From Clostridia bacterium (GTDB lineage Bacteria; Bacillota; Clostridia; Christensenellales; Aristaeellaceae): a stretch of 9,343 nucleotides of DNA. Within the stretch, counting starts at the first letter, position 1, and each line of letters opens with the position of its first letter. Positions 1 to 7,229 of the stretch are shown piece by piece. Below the pieces are notes generated by a model. It saw only the letters and a program-made list of their open reading frames with translations, was not told the DNA's origin and did not search any database. The translations under genes and the position numbers were made by a program. The DNA lies in NCBI GenBank assembly GCA_030526935.1, contig JAUNBY010000101.1, positions 1-9,343 on the forward strand. Reading direction: 5' to 3'.

Positions 1-2967
1 GGCTCGCGTGGATTGAGCTATGCACTTAAGTCCCTCAACGGCGAATGGGATTTTCACTATTCGCCAACCGGGAAGGTTCCCGAGGGTTTTGAGAAGACTG
101 ATTACGACGCGGAGGAAGACTGGGGCAGGATAGACGTTCCATCGTGCTGGGAGATGCACGGATATGGAAAACCCAATTACACGAACGTATGCTATCCCAT
201 CCCCTTCGACCCGCCGTTCGTCCCCGACGAGAATCCCGCGGGTTTTTACAGGCGGGTGTTCGCGCTCGACCGCGTGGAGGGCAGGATATATCTGAACTTC
301 AACGGCGTGGATAGCTGCTTTTATGCCTACGTGAACGGGAAGCTCGCAGGATTTTCGAAATGCCCGCATATGCCAAGTGAATTCGACATAACGGATCTTG
401 TGACGCCGGGCGAGAATCTGCTCGCGGTAAGGGTCATTAAGTGGTCGGACGGGACGTATATAGAAGATCAGGACAAGTGGCGCATGTCGGGGATATTCCG
501 GGATGTGTACCTTCTTTGCGTCAATGAGGAGCACATAAGAAACGTCGATTGCCGCTGTACGCTTTCCGACGACTATAAAGACGGGATTTTAAAGGTCGTC
601 GCCGACGTCTCGGGCGACGTCGATGCCGTCCGCGTGAGGATTTACAGAAAGGACGTACTCGTTTGTGACGAAAGGCGTTCCCCCACAGAGGCGTTTGATA
701 TCGTCGTGAAGGACTGCGACAGGTGGACGGCGGAGACGCCCAATCTGTATAAGCTCATAGCGTCGATTGAAAAGGAAGGGCGCGAGGTGGAGTATCAGCG
801 CCTCGACATAGGTTTTAAAGAGATAGAAATAAAAGACCGGCAACTGTTCGTAAACGGCGTATCGATTAAGATACGCGGCGTAAACAGGCACGACTTCCAT
901 CCGGAACTTGGCTTTGTGACGCCCATCGAGGCGCTTATAAAGGACATTACGACGATGAAGCGGCATAACGTCAACACCGTAAGAACATCTCACTATCCAA
1001 ACGACACCATGTGGCTGAAGCTTTGCGACGAATACGGGCTTTACGTAATTGACGAGGCGGACATAGAGTCTCACGGCTCGGCGGTTATGCAGATGTACGA
1101 AGCCGACCCGCAACTCGCGTTTGCCGATCCAAAGAATCTCAATCACTATTTCCCGAACGATCCGTCCTATCGCCGGGCGTTTATAGACAGGGGCGAGAGA
1201 ATGGTGATAAGAGACAAAAACCACGCGAGCGTCATAATATGGTCGCTTGGCAATGAATCGGGTTACGGGCCTAACTTCCAGGCGATGCGCGAGGCCATGC
1301 TCGCCATAGATGACACGCGACCCATACATTACGAGAGGGAGCCGGGCTGTGTACATTCGGACATAGAATCGACCATGTACCCAAGCGTCGATGAGGTCAT
1401 ACGGCAGGGACAATCCGACTCTCCTCATCCCTATTTCATGTGCGAGTACGCCCACGCCATGGGCTTAGGCCCCGGCTCTCTCGACGAATACTGGCAGGCG
1501 ATATACGCCTATCCCCGCCTTATCGGAGGCTGCGTCTGGGAGTGGGCCGACCATGGAATAAAGGCCGAATTAAAGAACGGGCAGTGCTATTACGCCTATG
1601 GCGGCGATTTCGGCGACGAGCCAAACGACGGCAATTTCTGCATAGACGCGCTTTGCTATCCTGACAGGACGCCGCACACCGCGCTTAAACAACTGAAGCA
1701 CGTCTATGAATACGTGAAGTTCGACATTCGCGACGGCAAAATAGCGGTAAAGAATCTCAATTTCTTTACCGGCACGGACGATTTGACGGCGAGCTGGAAC
1801 CTGATGTGCGATGGAAACGTCAAAGATACCGGGACTATAGACATATCTTCAATAGCTCCCGGAGGGGAAAAACTCATTGAGATGCCCTGCTGCGTTCCTG
1901 ACGCGGGCGAGGTATATATGAATTTCTCCGTGCGGCTTGCCGTTGATAAGATATACGCCCCGGCGGGATTCGAGGTCGCGAGGGATCAGATAAAGCTGTT
2001 GGATGCGCCGAAGGTAGAGTATGTTCCGCTGGAAGACATGCCAAAGCTGCGTATGTATTGCGCGTCATCGCGAGTCATAATCGAAGGTGAAGATTTCTTG
2101 GTTGGCTTTGACAAGGCCAGGGGGATTATGGATTCGTGGATAATATCTGGCAGGGAGATTATCGAGGACGGATTGAGGGTTAACCTCTACCGCGCGCCCA
2201 TAGACAACGACGTGCGCGTCAAGGAGGAATGGAAAAAATTCGCGTTTGACAGGATTCAGTCTCGCATCACCGCGTTTGAAGCGGAGATGATCGGAGAGTC
2301 GTGCGCTCGGATAACCGTAGAGCACAAATACGGCCCGTTTATCATAATGCCGATAATGTCTTCGAAGGTCGTCTATACGGTATTCGCGGACGGCTCCATA
2401 AGGGTCTCGGCGACCATGTCTCCGCTGTACGACAATATGCCGCCGCTTCCGAGGCTGGGATTTCAAATGTCTGTCGATTCGCGTCTCGACCGTGCGATAT
2501 GGTATGGCCGGGGGCCGTATGAGAGCTATCCTGATATAAAGACGGGGGCGCTCGTGGGCGTTTACGAGTCGCTTGTTAAGGATATGCACGAGGACTATCT
2601 GAGGCCGCAGGAGAACGGCGCTCGCGCCGACACGCGCTGCGCCTGCCTGACGGATGAATTGGGCAGCGGCATAATGATCGTGGGCGAAAAGGTATTTGGC
2701 GACGGTTTCAGTTTCTCGGCGCACGACTATACCGATGAGGCGCTTGACGAAGCCGCGCATCCTCACGAGCTGAAAAGGCGCGATGAAACCATCGTCTCCA
2801 TAGACTACAGGCAGGGCGGAATAGGCTCCAACATTTGCGGTCCGGAGCCTGAAGAAAAGTACAAGCTCTATTTCAGAAAGCCGGTGGAGTTTGAATTTGT
2901 AATGAAGCCTTATTCCAGGCAGAGGCTTTCGCTTACGACGGCGGCAAGGAGACTTCCGCAAAGATAA
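1..2967 (+). CDS. lacZ: Beta-galactosidase, glycoside hydrolase family 2 (LacZ type), 5'-partial
   Basis: This cytoplasmic enzyme hydrolyses terminal beta-D-galactosides such as lactose. The frame is open to the window edge. The first possible start is TTG at 13, which lies only a few residues before SLNGEWDF; family members carry roughly 40 more residues before that motif, so the true start is probably upstream. Numbering from the TTG, the domains in order are: jelly-roll sugar-binding domain (about 1-165, with SDGTYIEDQDKWRMSGIFRD), immunoglobulin-like domain (about 167-265), TIM barrel (about 267-560) with GVNRHDFHP and RTSHYPN, a linker beta domain, and a C-terminal beta-galactosidase small-chain domain (about 695-970, with GRGPYESYPD). 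The acid/base is Glu415 in WSLGNESG and the nucleophile is Glu478 in MCEYAHAMG. VWEWADHG matches the region of the E. coli active-site Trp568. There is no signal peptide. It is probably first or early in an operon with the PAP2 and GH3 genes. Confidence 0.96.
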   Translation, partial: GSRGLSYALKSLNGEWDFHYSPTGKVPEGFEKTDYDAEEDWGRIDVPSCWEMHGYGKPNYTNVCYPIPFDPPFVPDENPAGFYRRVFALDRVEGRIYLNFNGVDSCFYAYVNGKLAGFSKCPHMPSEFDITDLVTPGENLLAVRVIKWSDGTYIEDQDKWRMSGIFRDVYLLCVNEEHIRNVDCRCTLSDDYKDGILKVVADVSGDVDAVRVRIYRKDVLVCDERRSPTEAFDIVVKDCDRWTAETPNLYKLIASIEKEGREVEYQRLDIGFKEIEIKDRQLFVNGVSIKIRGVNRHDFHPELGFVTPIEALIKDITTMKRHNVNTVRTSHYPNDTMWLKLCDEYGLYVIDEADIESHGSAVMQMYEADPQLAFADPKNLNHYFPNDPSYRRAFIDRGERMVIRDKNHASVIIWSLGNESGYGPNFQAMREAMLAIDDTRPIHYEREPGCVHSDIESTMYPSVDEVIRQGQSDSPHPYFMCEYAHAMGLGPGSLDEYWQAIYAYPRLIGGCVWEWADHGIKAELKNGQCYYAYGGDFGDEPNDGNFCIDALCYPDRTPHTALKQLKHVYEYVKFDIRDGKIAVKNLNFFTGTDDLTASWNLMCDGNVKDTGTIDISSIAPGGEKLIEMPCCVPDAGEVYMNFSVRLAVDKIYAPAGFEVARDQIKLLDAPKVEYVPLEDMPKLRMYCASSRVIIEGEDFLVGFDKARGIMDSWIISGREIIEDGLRVNLYRAPIDNDVRVKEEWKKFAFDRIQSRITAFEAEMIGESCARITVEHKYGPFIIMPIMSSKVVYTVFADGSIRVSATMSPLYDNMPPLPRLGFQMSVDSRLDRAIWYGRGPYESYPDIKTGALVGVYESLVKDMHEDYLRPQENGARADTRCACLTDELGSGIMIVGEKVFGDGFSFSAHDYTDEALDEAAHPHELKRRDETIVSIDYRQGGIGSNICGPEPEEKYKLYFRKPVEFEFVMKPYSRQRLSLTTAARRLPQR

Positions 2968-2968
2968 T

Positions 2969-2973
2969 AAGGA
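2969..2973 (+). promoter_or_regulatory. Ribosome binding site of the PAP2 gene
   Basis: AAGGA lies 7 nt before the ATG at 2981, immediately after the lacZ stop. It supports translation of the membrane phosphatase from the same transcript as lacZ. Confidence 0.6.
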
Positions 2974-2980
2974 TTGTTTA

Positions 2981-3940
2981 ATGGACATAGATATACTTTT
3001 GGCTTTACAGAACTTCAGAAATTCGGTCAGCCTGGCGTTCAACGGCGTCGTCGAGGCGCTTAGAACGCTGGGCGAACCTGTCGCTCTTATGGCGGTGGCG
3101 TGCGTGCTTTTGTGGGGCGTAGATAAAAAGTCTGGATACTATATAATGCTCAACTGCGCATGGGGTCTTATTATTAATCAGTTCATCAAGATTACCGCCT
3201 GCGTATACCGCCCGTGGGTGCGCGATGCCCGTCTGATACCGGCGGGCGCCGCCTTGGATACGGCGACGGGCTATTCTTTCCCGAGCGCCCATACGACTAT
3301 AGCGGTGGCAATGTGGGGCGGTATGGGCGTAAACCTGGGAAAAAGGCGAAGATGGCTTTTGTTCGTAGGCGTCGGCGTCAGTCTGATAATCGCCTTTTCG
3401 CGCATGTACGTCGGCGTACATACGCCTCAGGACGTGCTCGTATCCGCTGTAATTGGCATAGCGCTCTTATGGGCGACGCAACGCGTCATGGAATGGATTG
3501 AGCGTAATCCCGGCAAGGACGGTATGGTCGCCGCGACGGGCATGGCATTGGCCGCGATTCTGGCGGTCTACGCCGCCGTTAAAAGTTACCCGATGGATTA
3601 CGCCGCTTCGGGCGAGTTGCTTGTCGATCCGGAGGAAATGAAAAACGACGTGTTCGTAACTGTAGGCATAACGGCGGGCTTCTTTGCAGGATGGCTTATA
3701 GAAAGGCGCTTTATAAAGTATAGCGTATCGGGAACCCTTATAACGCGTATAATCCGCGTCGCCATAGGATTCGCGATACTAATGGCGCTTCTTAAAACGC
3801 TCGGGCCTTCTCTGGCGTTCCTGGGAATGGAAATGGCGAACATAGTCACATACGCCGCGCTGATACTGTTCGCGACTGTTTTATACCCGATTGTATTCAC
3901 GAAGGCAGAGCGGATTATAAAAAGCAGGCGCAAAACCTGA
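2981..3940 (+). CDS. PAP2-family membrane phosphatase
   Basis: This integral membrane phosphatase belongs to the phosphatidic acid phosphatase type 2 superfamily, whose members dephosphorylate lipid phosphates such as undecaprenyl pyrophosphate, phosphatidate or phosphatidylglycerophosphate. The full three-part signature is visible: K70-x6-R77-P78 (KITACVYRP), PSAH with His104 (SFPSAHTT), and S140-R141-x5-H147-x3-D151 (SRMYVGVHTPQD). His104, Arg141 and His147 are the expected catalytic set. About eight or nine hydrophobic segments can be drawn. The last three or four (about 181-310) follow the catalytic core and include GFFAGWLIERRFIKY, a C-terminal membrane extension of the kind seen in Gram-positive members. 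The C-terminus is basic (KSRRKT). The 13-nt gap after lacZ and short gap before GH3 suggest co-transcription. The substrate cannot be read from the sequence; carrier-lipid recycling is an inference. Confidence 0.9.
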   Translation: MDIDILLALQNFRNSVSLAFNGVVEALRTLGEPVALMAVACVLLWGVDKKSGYYIMLNCAWGLIINQFIKITACVYRPWVRDARLIPAGAALDTATGYSFPSAHTTIAVAMWGGMGVNLGKRRRWLLFVGVGVSLIIAFSRMYVGVHTPQDVLVSAVIGIALLWATQRVMEWIERNPGKDGMVAATGMALAAILAVYAAVKSYPMDYAASGELLVDPEEMKNDVFVTVGITAGFFAGWLIERRFIKYSVSGTLITRIIRVAIGFAILMALLKTLGPSLAFLGMEMANIVTYAALILFATVLYPIVFTKAERIIKSRRKT

Positions 3941-3960
3941 CCGGTATGGGGGACATGACG

Positions 3961-5253
3961 ATGAAAAAGAGATTGGCGTTATGCTGTTTGCTGATTGCCT
4001 CGATGGTTACGCCTGTGATGGCGGTCGCCGCGCGGGAGGATGAAATGTCGCTCAGACAGATGATAACTCAAAAGCTCATGATAGACTTCGCATCATGGTC
4101 GAGCACCGATCCCGGGACGGCGGAAGAGGCCGGGAACATACCGCCGTTTACGCGAATGACGGATGATGTCGCGGAAATTCTGGCGCGGATACAACCGGGG
4201 AGCGTCATACTCTTCAGGAACAACCTCCCTTCTACGCAAGAGGCGGTGAAGCTCGTGGACGACATGCAGTCGGCGGTTGTTTCATCCGGCGCTCCGGCCA
4301 TGCTCGTCGCCACCGACCAGGAGGGAGGACGCATAACGCGCCTTGTGCAGGGGACGTCGCTTCCTGGAAATCTGGCTATAGGCGCTTCGGGATCAGAGGA
4401 TAACGCAAGAAAGAGCGGAGAGATAATAGGCAGCGAACTGAACGCGCTGGGGATAAACATGGTCTGCGCGCCTGACGCGGACGTATTCAGCAATCCTTTA
4501 AATCCCATAATTAATACCCGTTCGTTCGGCTGCGATCCGAAGGAGGTGTCCCGCCTTTCTATAGCGATGCTTGAGGGCTTTAAAAACACCGGAACGGTAG
4601 CGGCGGCCAAGCATTTTCCCGGACATGGGGACACCGCCACGGATTCCCATACCTCCCTTCCTATTGTTGACAGGGATATTGATTCCGTTCGCGCATTGGA
4701 GCTTGTGCCATTTCAGGCGCTTATAGACGCCGGCGTTGACGTAATAATGACGGCGCATATACAATATCCGGCTCTTGATGATACCCGGGTCAAATCCGAG
4801 TTAAACGGGGAAATGATATATCTCCCCGCGACGCTGTCCCGCAGGATACTGACGGATCTGTTGCGCGACGAGATGGGCTTTGAGGGCGTGATAATGACGG
4901 ACGCGCTCAATATGGACGCCGTCGCGGAGCATTTCGGCGTAGAGGAAGCGCTGATAATGACGTTTGAGGCGGGAGCGGATATAGCGACTATGCCGGTCAG
5001 ACTCACTTCCCCAAAGGACGTCGAACGGCTTGAAAGCGCTGTTTCGGCGGTCGAAAAGGCGGTTGAGGACGGAAGGCTCGATATTGAGGATATAAAGGAG
5101 TCGTGCTCGAGGATATTGGCGCTTAAGGAAAAGTATGGCGTGATGAATACCCGGATTGGAAACGTCGATGAAAAGACGCGCGTCGCCCGGGAGGTAGTCG
5201 CTAACGGCGAACACCGGAACGCATCTTCATTCAGCTCGCCCCAGATTCATTGA
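3961..5253 (+). CDS. nagZ: Exported beta-N-acetylhexosaminidase (NagZ-type GH3), N-terminal catalytic part, cut off by an inversion
   Basis: GH3 enzymes of this type remove N-acetylglucosamine from muropeptides or other beta-GlcNAc glycans. I chose ATG 3961 because it begins a typical signal peptide (MKKRLALCCLLIA...VMAVAA, cleavage near residue 21-24) and has GGGGGA 7 nt upstream; in-frame ATGs at 3946 and 3955 are alternatives. Numbering from 3961, ATDQEGGR contains Asp119. KHFPGHGDTATDSH carries the NagZ-type Asp228-x-His230 acid/base dyad. GVIMTDALNMD holds the nucleophile Asp314. The barrel ends near residue 385. The protein then reads VVANGEHRNA, the usual start of the link to the C-terminal domain, but continues with SSFSSPQIH, which resembles nothing in the family, and stops. 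The missing domain lies just downstream on the opposite strand. Single-domain NagZ enzymes exist, so the truncated product could still be active. Confidence 0.9.
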   Translation: MKKRLALCCLLIASMVTPVMAVAAREDEMSLRQMITQKLMIDFASWSSTDPGTAEEAGNIPPFTRMTDDVAEILARIQPGSVILFRNNLPSTQEAVKLVDDMQSAVVSSGAPAMLVATDQEGGRITRLVQGTSLPGNLAIGASGSEDNARKSGEIIGSELNALGINMVCAPDADVFSNPLNPIINTRSFGCDPKEVSRLSIAMLEGFKNTGTVAAAKHFPGHGDTATDSHTSLPIVDRDIDSVRALELVPFQALIDAGVDVIMTAHIQYPALDDTRVKSELNGEMIYLPATLSRRILTDLLRDEMGFEGVIMTDALNMDAVAEHFGVEEALIMTFEAGADIATMPVRLTSPKDVERLESAVSAVEKAVEDGRLDIEDIKESCSRILALKEKYGVMNTRIGNVDEKTRVAREVVANGEHRNASSFSSPQIH

Positions 5254-5284
5254 TAACCATCGTGGTCGAACGTCGAAATACGTC

Positions 5285-5312
5285 AAAAAATGCGCCCGAT
5301 TCAATCGAGCGC
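5285..5312 (-). terminator. Intrinsic terminator, minus strand, 3' of the GH3 C-terminal fragment
   Basis: Read on the minus strand, GCGCTCGA, loop TTGAA and TCGGGCGC form an 8-bp stem with one G-U pair, followed by A and six T. On the plus strand the G-U pair becomes a C-A mismatch and only three T follow, so it should work mainly in the minus direction. It lies 70 nt past the fragment's stop codon. It therefore appears to belong to the GH3 gene and to have been turned round with it. Confidence 0.8.
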
Positions 5313-5382
5313 TTTGTGCGATGAGAATTGAGCCGCAAGACAATTGGCGTAAAATCGAACCGCATATCACTCCCCCGCTTCG

Positions 5383-6012
5383 TCACTCCCAGGAATACCC
5401 GACGGGATATGCCATAGTATCCGTAATGCGCCGCCGGGCGTCTATTTCATACACCGGCACGGGAAGTTTTCCCCCAGCCTCCGCCACGCCGAATATGACG
5501 TCCATTGCTGCGGGAATGCCAGGACCGTAAGCTATGGAAGGATCGTCAGTCGCGCTGTTTGGCATGCCCGTCGGATTATAGCAGCATAAAATCGCCTTCG
5601 CTTCATCGTACAGGGCTACGTCCGCGGGCAGATATATGCTCATAACCGTCGCGGGTACGCCGCGTTCGTTGAGCGCGTCAAGTATAATAAGCGGCATATC
5701 GCTGTACCATTGTCCCGCCTCGAGCCTGAAAGCCGCGCTGATCTCGGAGACGAGAACCGCGCCGTCCGCCTCGTTTATCATATTCGCGAGGTCATCGTCA
5801 ATGCCGTCTTTATTTCCGTAGCAATATGTCGATATTTCGACGCTTTCTATCGCGCCCTCGTCAACAAGGCGCCGCGTCGCCCACTTCATAGCTGTCAATT
5901 CGTTATCGTAGGCGCTTATCAGTAAAACTTTGTCCCCCGCCTTCATACTCAAAGGCAAAACGCCCTCGTTTCTTATGAGCGTTATTGACTGTTGAGACAT
6001 CTCCCGTTCGGC
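5383..6012 (-). pseudogene. C-terminal domain of the GH3 beta-N-acetylhexosaminidase, detached and inverted
   Basis: Read from 6012 down to the stop at 5383-5385 this encodes about 209 residues of a GH3 C-terminal alpha/beta domain. It opens with AEREMSQQSITLIRNEGVLPL, the standard entry to this domain. It continues with a Rossmann-like core, then SIYLPADVALYD, YGPGIPAAMDVIFG and GGKLPVPVYEID, and ends VGYSWE; all are typical of the two-domain NagZ family. There is no catalytic barrel on this strand. An in-frame stop lies 13 codons before the first ATG (complement of 5998-6000), and the only purine-rich stretch (GGGAG) abuts that ATG, so no credible translation start is visible. It is best read as the missing C-terminal third of the gene at 3961-5253. 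If translated alone it would be a domain without the conserved catalytic residues. Confidence 0.85.
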
Positions 6013-6015
6013 TTG

Positions 6016-6067
6016 TTGCGCAATCGAACATTACAGCAATATAACGGCAATAGAATAGCAATATAAT
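6016..6067 (+). promoter_or_regulatory. Candidate promoter region of the L,D-transpeptidase gene
   Basis: A perfect TATAAT occurs at 6062-6067 but lacks a convincing -35 box 16-18 bp upstream. An alternative pairs TTGCGC (6016-6021) with TATAAC (6040-6045) across 18 bp, and TATGAT (6073-6078) is a third possible -10. Some promoter is expected here because the gene upstream reads toward this one. The exact elements are uncertain. Confidence 0.35.
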
Positions 6068-6079
6068 TGTAATATGATA
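6036..6079 (+). repeat. Four imperfect 11-bp tandem direct repeats
   Basis: The consecutive units are GCAATATAACG, GCAATAGAATA, GCAATATAATT and GTAATATGATA. Each contains a -10-like A/T core, and the 11-bp period is close to one helical turn. They lie 58-101 bp before the start codon of the L,D-transpeptidase gene. The third unit recurs exactly at 9294-9304. Confidence 0.6.
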
Positions 6080-6124
6080 AAATAAATACGACAAGAACAC
6101 GACTGTCAGACTTTGTAAAGAAAT

Positions 6125-6130
6125 GGAGGG
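6125..6130 (+). promoter_or_regulatory. Ribosome binding site of the L,D-transpeptidase gene
   Basis: GGAGGG with a 6-nt spacer to the ATG at 6137 is a strong Shine-Dalgarno sequence and fixes the start. Confidence 0.85.
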
Positions 6131-6136
6131 ACGAGG

Positions 6137-7219
6137 ATGAAGAAGAGTACGCTGTTTATAATACTCGCGTTAATAACCGCGCTAACATGCTCGACGGGAC
6201 TTGCCCTGTCGCGACTTGAAAAATACGCTCTCGTAATCAACCGGCAGCCGTTGACGCTTACAAACGAAACGGGGTATGTTTACAAGGAAGGTTCCGTATT
6301 GGCAATACCTATACAGACGGTTTGCGACGCCCTCGGGTACTCATATACGCTCGCGGAAAAGACGAAGACGATTACAATAACCCGACCAGACGACAAGGAC
6401 GTCGTCATACGCGCCGGTTCCAAATTCGCCGTAGTAAACGGAAAAAAGTACTCGCTCCGCCTTAAAACCGTCGCGCAGACGGGAGGAAAGGTATACTGCG
6501 ACGTGCGCATCGTCAAATATATGCAGGCGGGATTCAAGCATTATAAACCATCCCTCGCGAAGCCCGCGGGTTATGCTTCCGGCGCGCTCGTCATAGCCGA
6601 CGACGGGGATCTTTCGCTTCCTTATGTCGATGTAAGCGACGAAATTCTGCCTTCCGAGCTTCACGAAGCCGCAAAAAGCACGAGGCAGATAGTCGGCGTT
6701 GAACAGATTTCCGGGTCAAAGGCGAAGCTCACGCTTTACGAGAAGACGAGCAACTCCTGGCTCGAACAATACTCATGCGAGGCGTACATAGGGCGAAACG
6801 GCATAGGGAAGACCGCCGAAGGCGACGGAAAGACTCCGTCAGGGACATATAATCTGAATACCCCGTTTGGAATACTCGCCGACCCCGGAAGCAAGATGTC
6901 CGGATATACAAAGGTCACGAAATACCACTATTGGTGCTCCACTTCGTCAAGTAAATACTATAATCGCCTCGTGGACATAAGAAACGTGGATTATACCCCC
7001 GGCTCCATGGACGAAAAGCTCGTCAATTACGCGCCATACTATAACTACGCGCTTTTTATTGACTATAACGCCAGTGGAGAACCCGGCAAAGGAAGCGCTA
7101 TTTTCCTCCATTGTAAAGGCAGCGCCAAGAGCACGTCCGGGTGTATCGCGATACCGCAGGCTGTCATGAAGTCCCTTATCATGTCGCTTGGCGAAGGGGC
7201 GAAGATAGTGATCTATTAA
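6137..7219 (+). CDS. Exported L,D-transpeptidase (YkuD fold) with copper-amine-oxidase-like N-terminal domain
   Basis: YkuD-family L,D-transpeptidases cross-link peptidoglycan stems or attach proteins to the wall through an active-site cysteine. The 360-residue product starts with a Sec signal peptide (MKKSTLFIILALITALTCSTGLA). Next comes a copper-amine-oxidase-like domain (about 32-136, with LVINRQPLTL and SVLAIPIQTVCDALGY), a module common in clostridial surface proteins that is thought to help wall binding rather than act as an oxidase. A linker leads to the YkuD domain (about 193-359). GDGKTPSGTYNL is the family's substrate-cleft motif. The active site is His325 (IFLHCKG) and Cys336 (STSGCIAIP). 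The usual SHGC is here TSGC, with Ser334 before the Gly-Cys, a variant I recall in Gram-positive homologues. The preceding gap carries the repeats and candidate promoter; no terminator separates it from the next gene. Confidence 0.9.
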   Translation: MKKSTLFIILALITALTCSTGLALSRLEKYALVINRQPLTLTNETGYVYKEGSVLAIPIQTVCDALGYSYTLAEKTKTITITRPDDKDVVIRAGSKFAVVNGKKYSLRLKTVAQTGGKVYCDVRIVKYMQAGFKHYKPSLAKPAGYASGALVIADDGDLSLPYVDVSDEILPSELHEAAKSTRQIVGVEQISGSKAKLTLYEKTSNSWLEQYSCEAYIGRNGIGKTAEGDGKTPSGTYNLNTPFGILADPGSKMSGYTKVTKYHYWCSTSSSKYYNRLVDIRNVDYTPGSMDEKLVNYAPYYNYALFIDYNASGEPGKGSAIFLHCKGSAKSTSGCIAIPQAVMKSLIMSLGEGAKIVIY

Positions 7220-7229
7220 AGTGCTCCGA

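Larger units (their letters stand above)
5221..6012. other. Inferred inverted DNA segment splitting the GH3 gene
   Basis: The segment holds the tail of the truncated GH3 reading frame, a minus-strand terminator and the GH3 C-terminal domain on the minus strand. Reversing it joins codon 5218-5220 (Asn) to gcc-gaa-cgg-gag read downward from 6012. This gives 630 codons including the stop from ATG 3961, in frame, with a family-like junction EHRNAEREMSQQSITLI. A self-complementary GC dinucleotide sits at both edges (5221-5222 and 6011-6012). No long inverted repeat was found there by eye. Breakpoints are accurate to a few bases only, since they are deduced from the protein junction. Confidence 0.75.

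Noticed and set aside
13..15. TTG at 13 as the true lacZ start
   Set aside because: No ribosome binding site can be seen, the frame stays open to base 1, and the family normally has several dozen residues before SLNGEW.
589..1455. A 288-codon minus-strand open frame
   Set aside because: It is antisense to the LacZ catalytic barrel and has no recognisable motif or ribosome binding site.
2065..3042. A 325-codon open frame on the minus strand over the end of lacZ
   Set aside because: It is rich in Arg, Tyr and His, shows no domain, and lies opposite well-conserved LacZ sequence; it is a shadow of the real gene.
5254..5530. A small plus-strand gene (5321-5530) between the two GH3 parts
   Set aside because: It overlaps the conserved minus-strand GH3 domain and the terminator hairpin, has no family resemblance and no ribosome binding site.
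5998..6005. GGGAG next to the ATG of the minus-strand fragment as a ribosome binding site
   Set aside because: The purines touch the ATG with no spacer, and the same bases encode the conserved RE of AEREMSQQ, so they are coding sequence rather than an initiation signal.
5221..6012. The inverted segment as a transposon or integron cassette
   Set aside because: It contains no transposase, integrase or terminal repeats; all its coding content is GH3 C-terminal domain.
6036..6079. The tandem repeats as a CRISPR array
   Set aside because: The units are 11 bp, imperfect and directly adjacent with no spacers, and no cas gene is present.
5903..6100. A short minus-strand gene with a hydrophobic start (MFLSYLFYH)
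   Set aside because: It overlaps the GH3 fragment in another frame and owes its hydrophobic residues to translation of the AT-rich control region.
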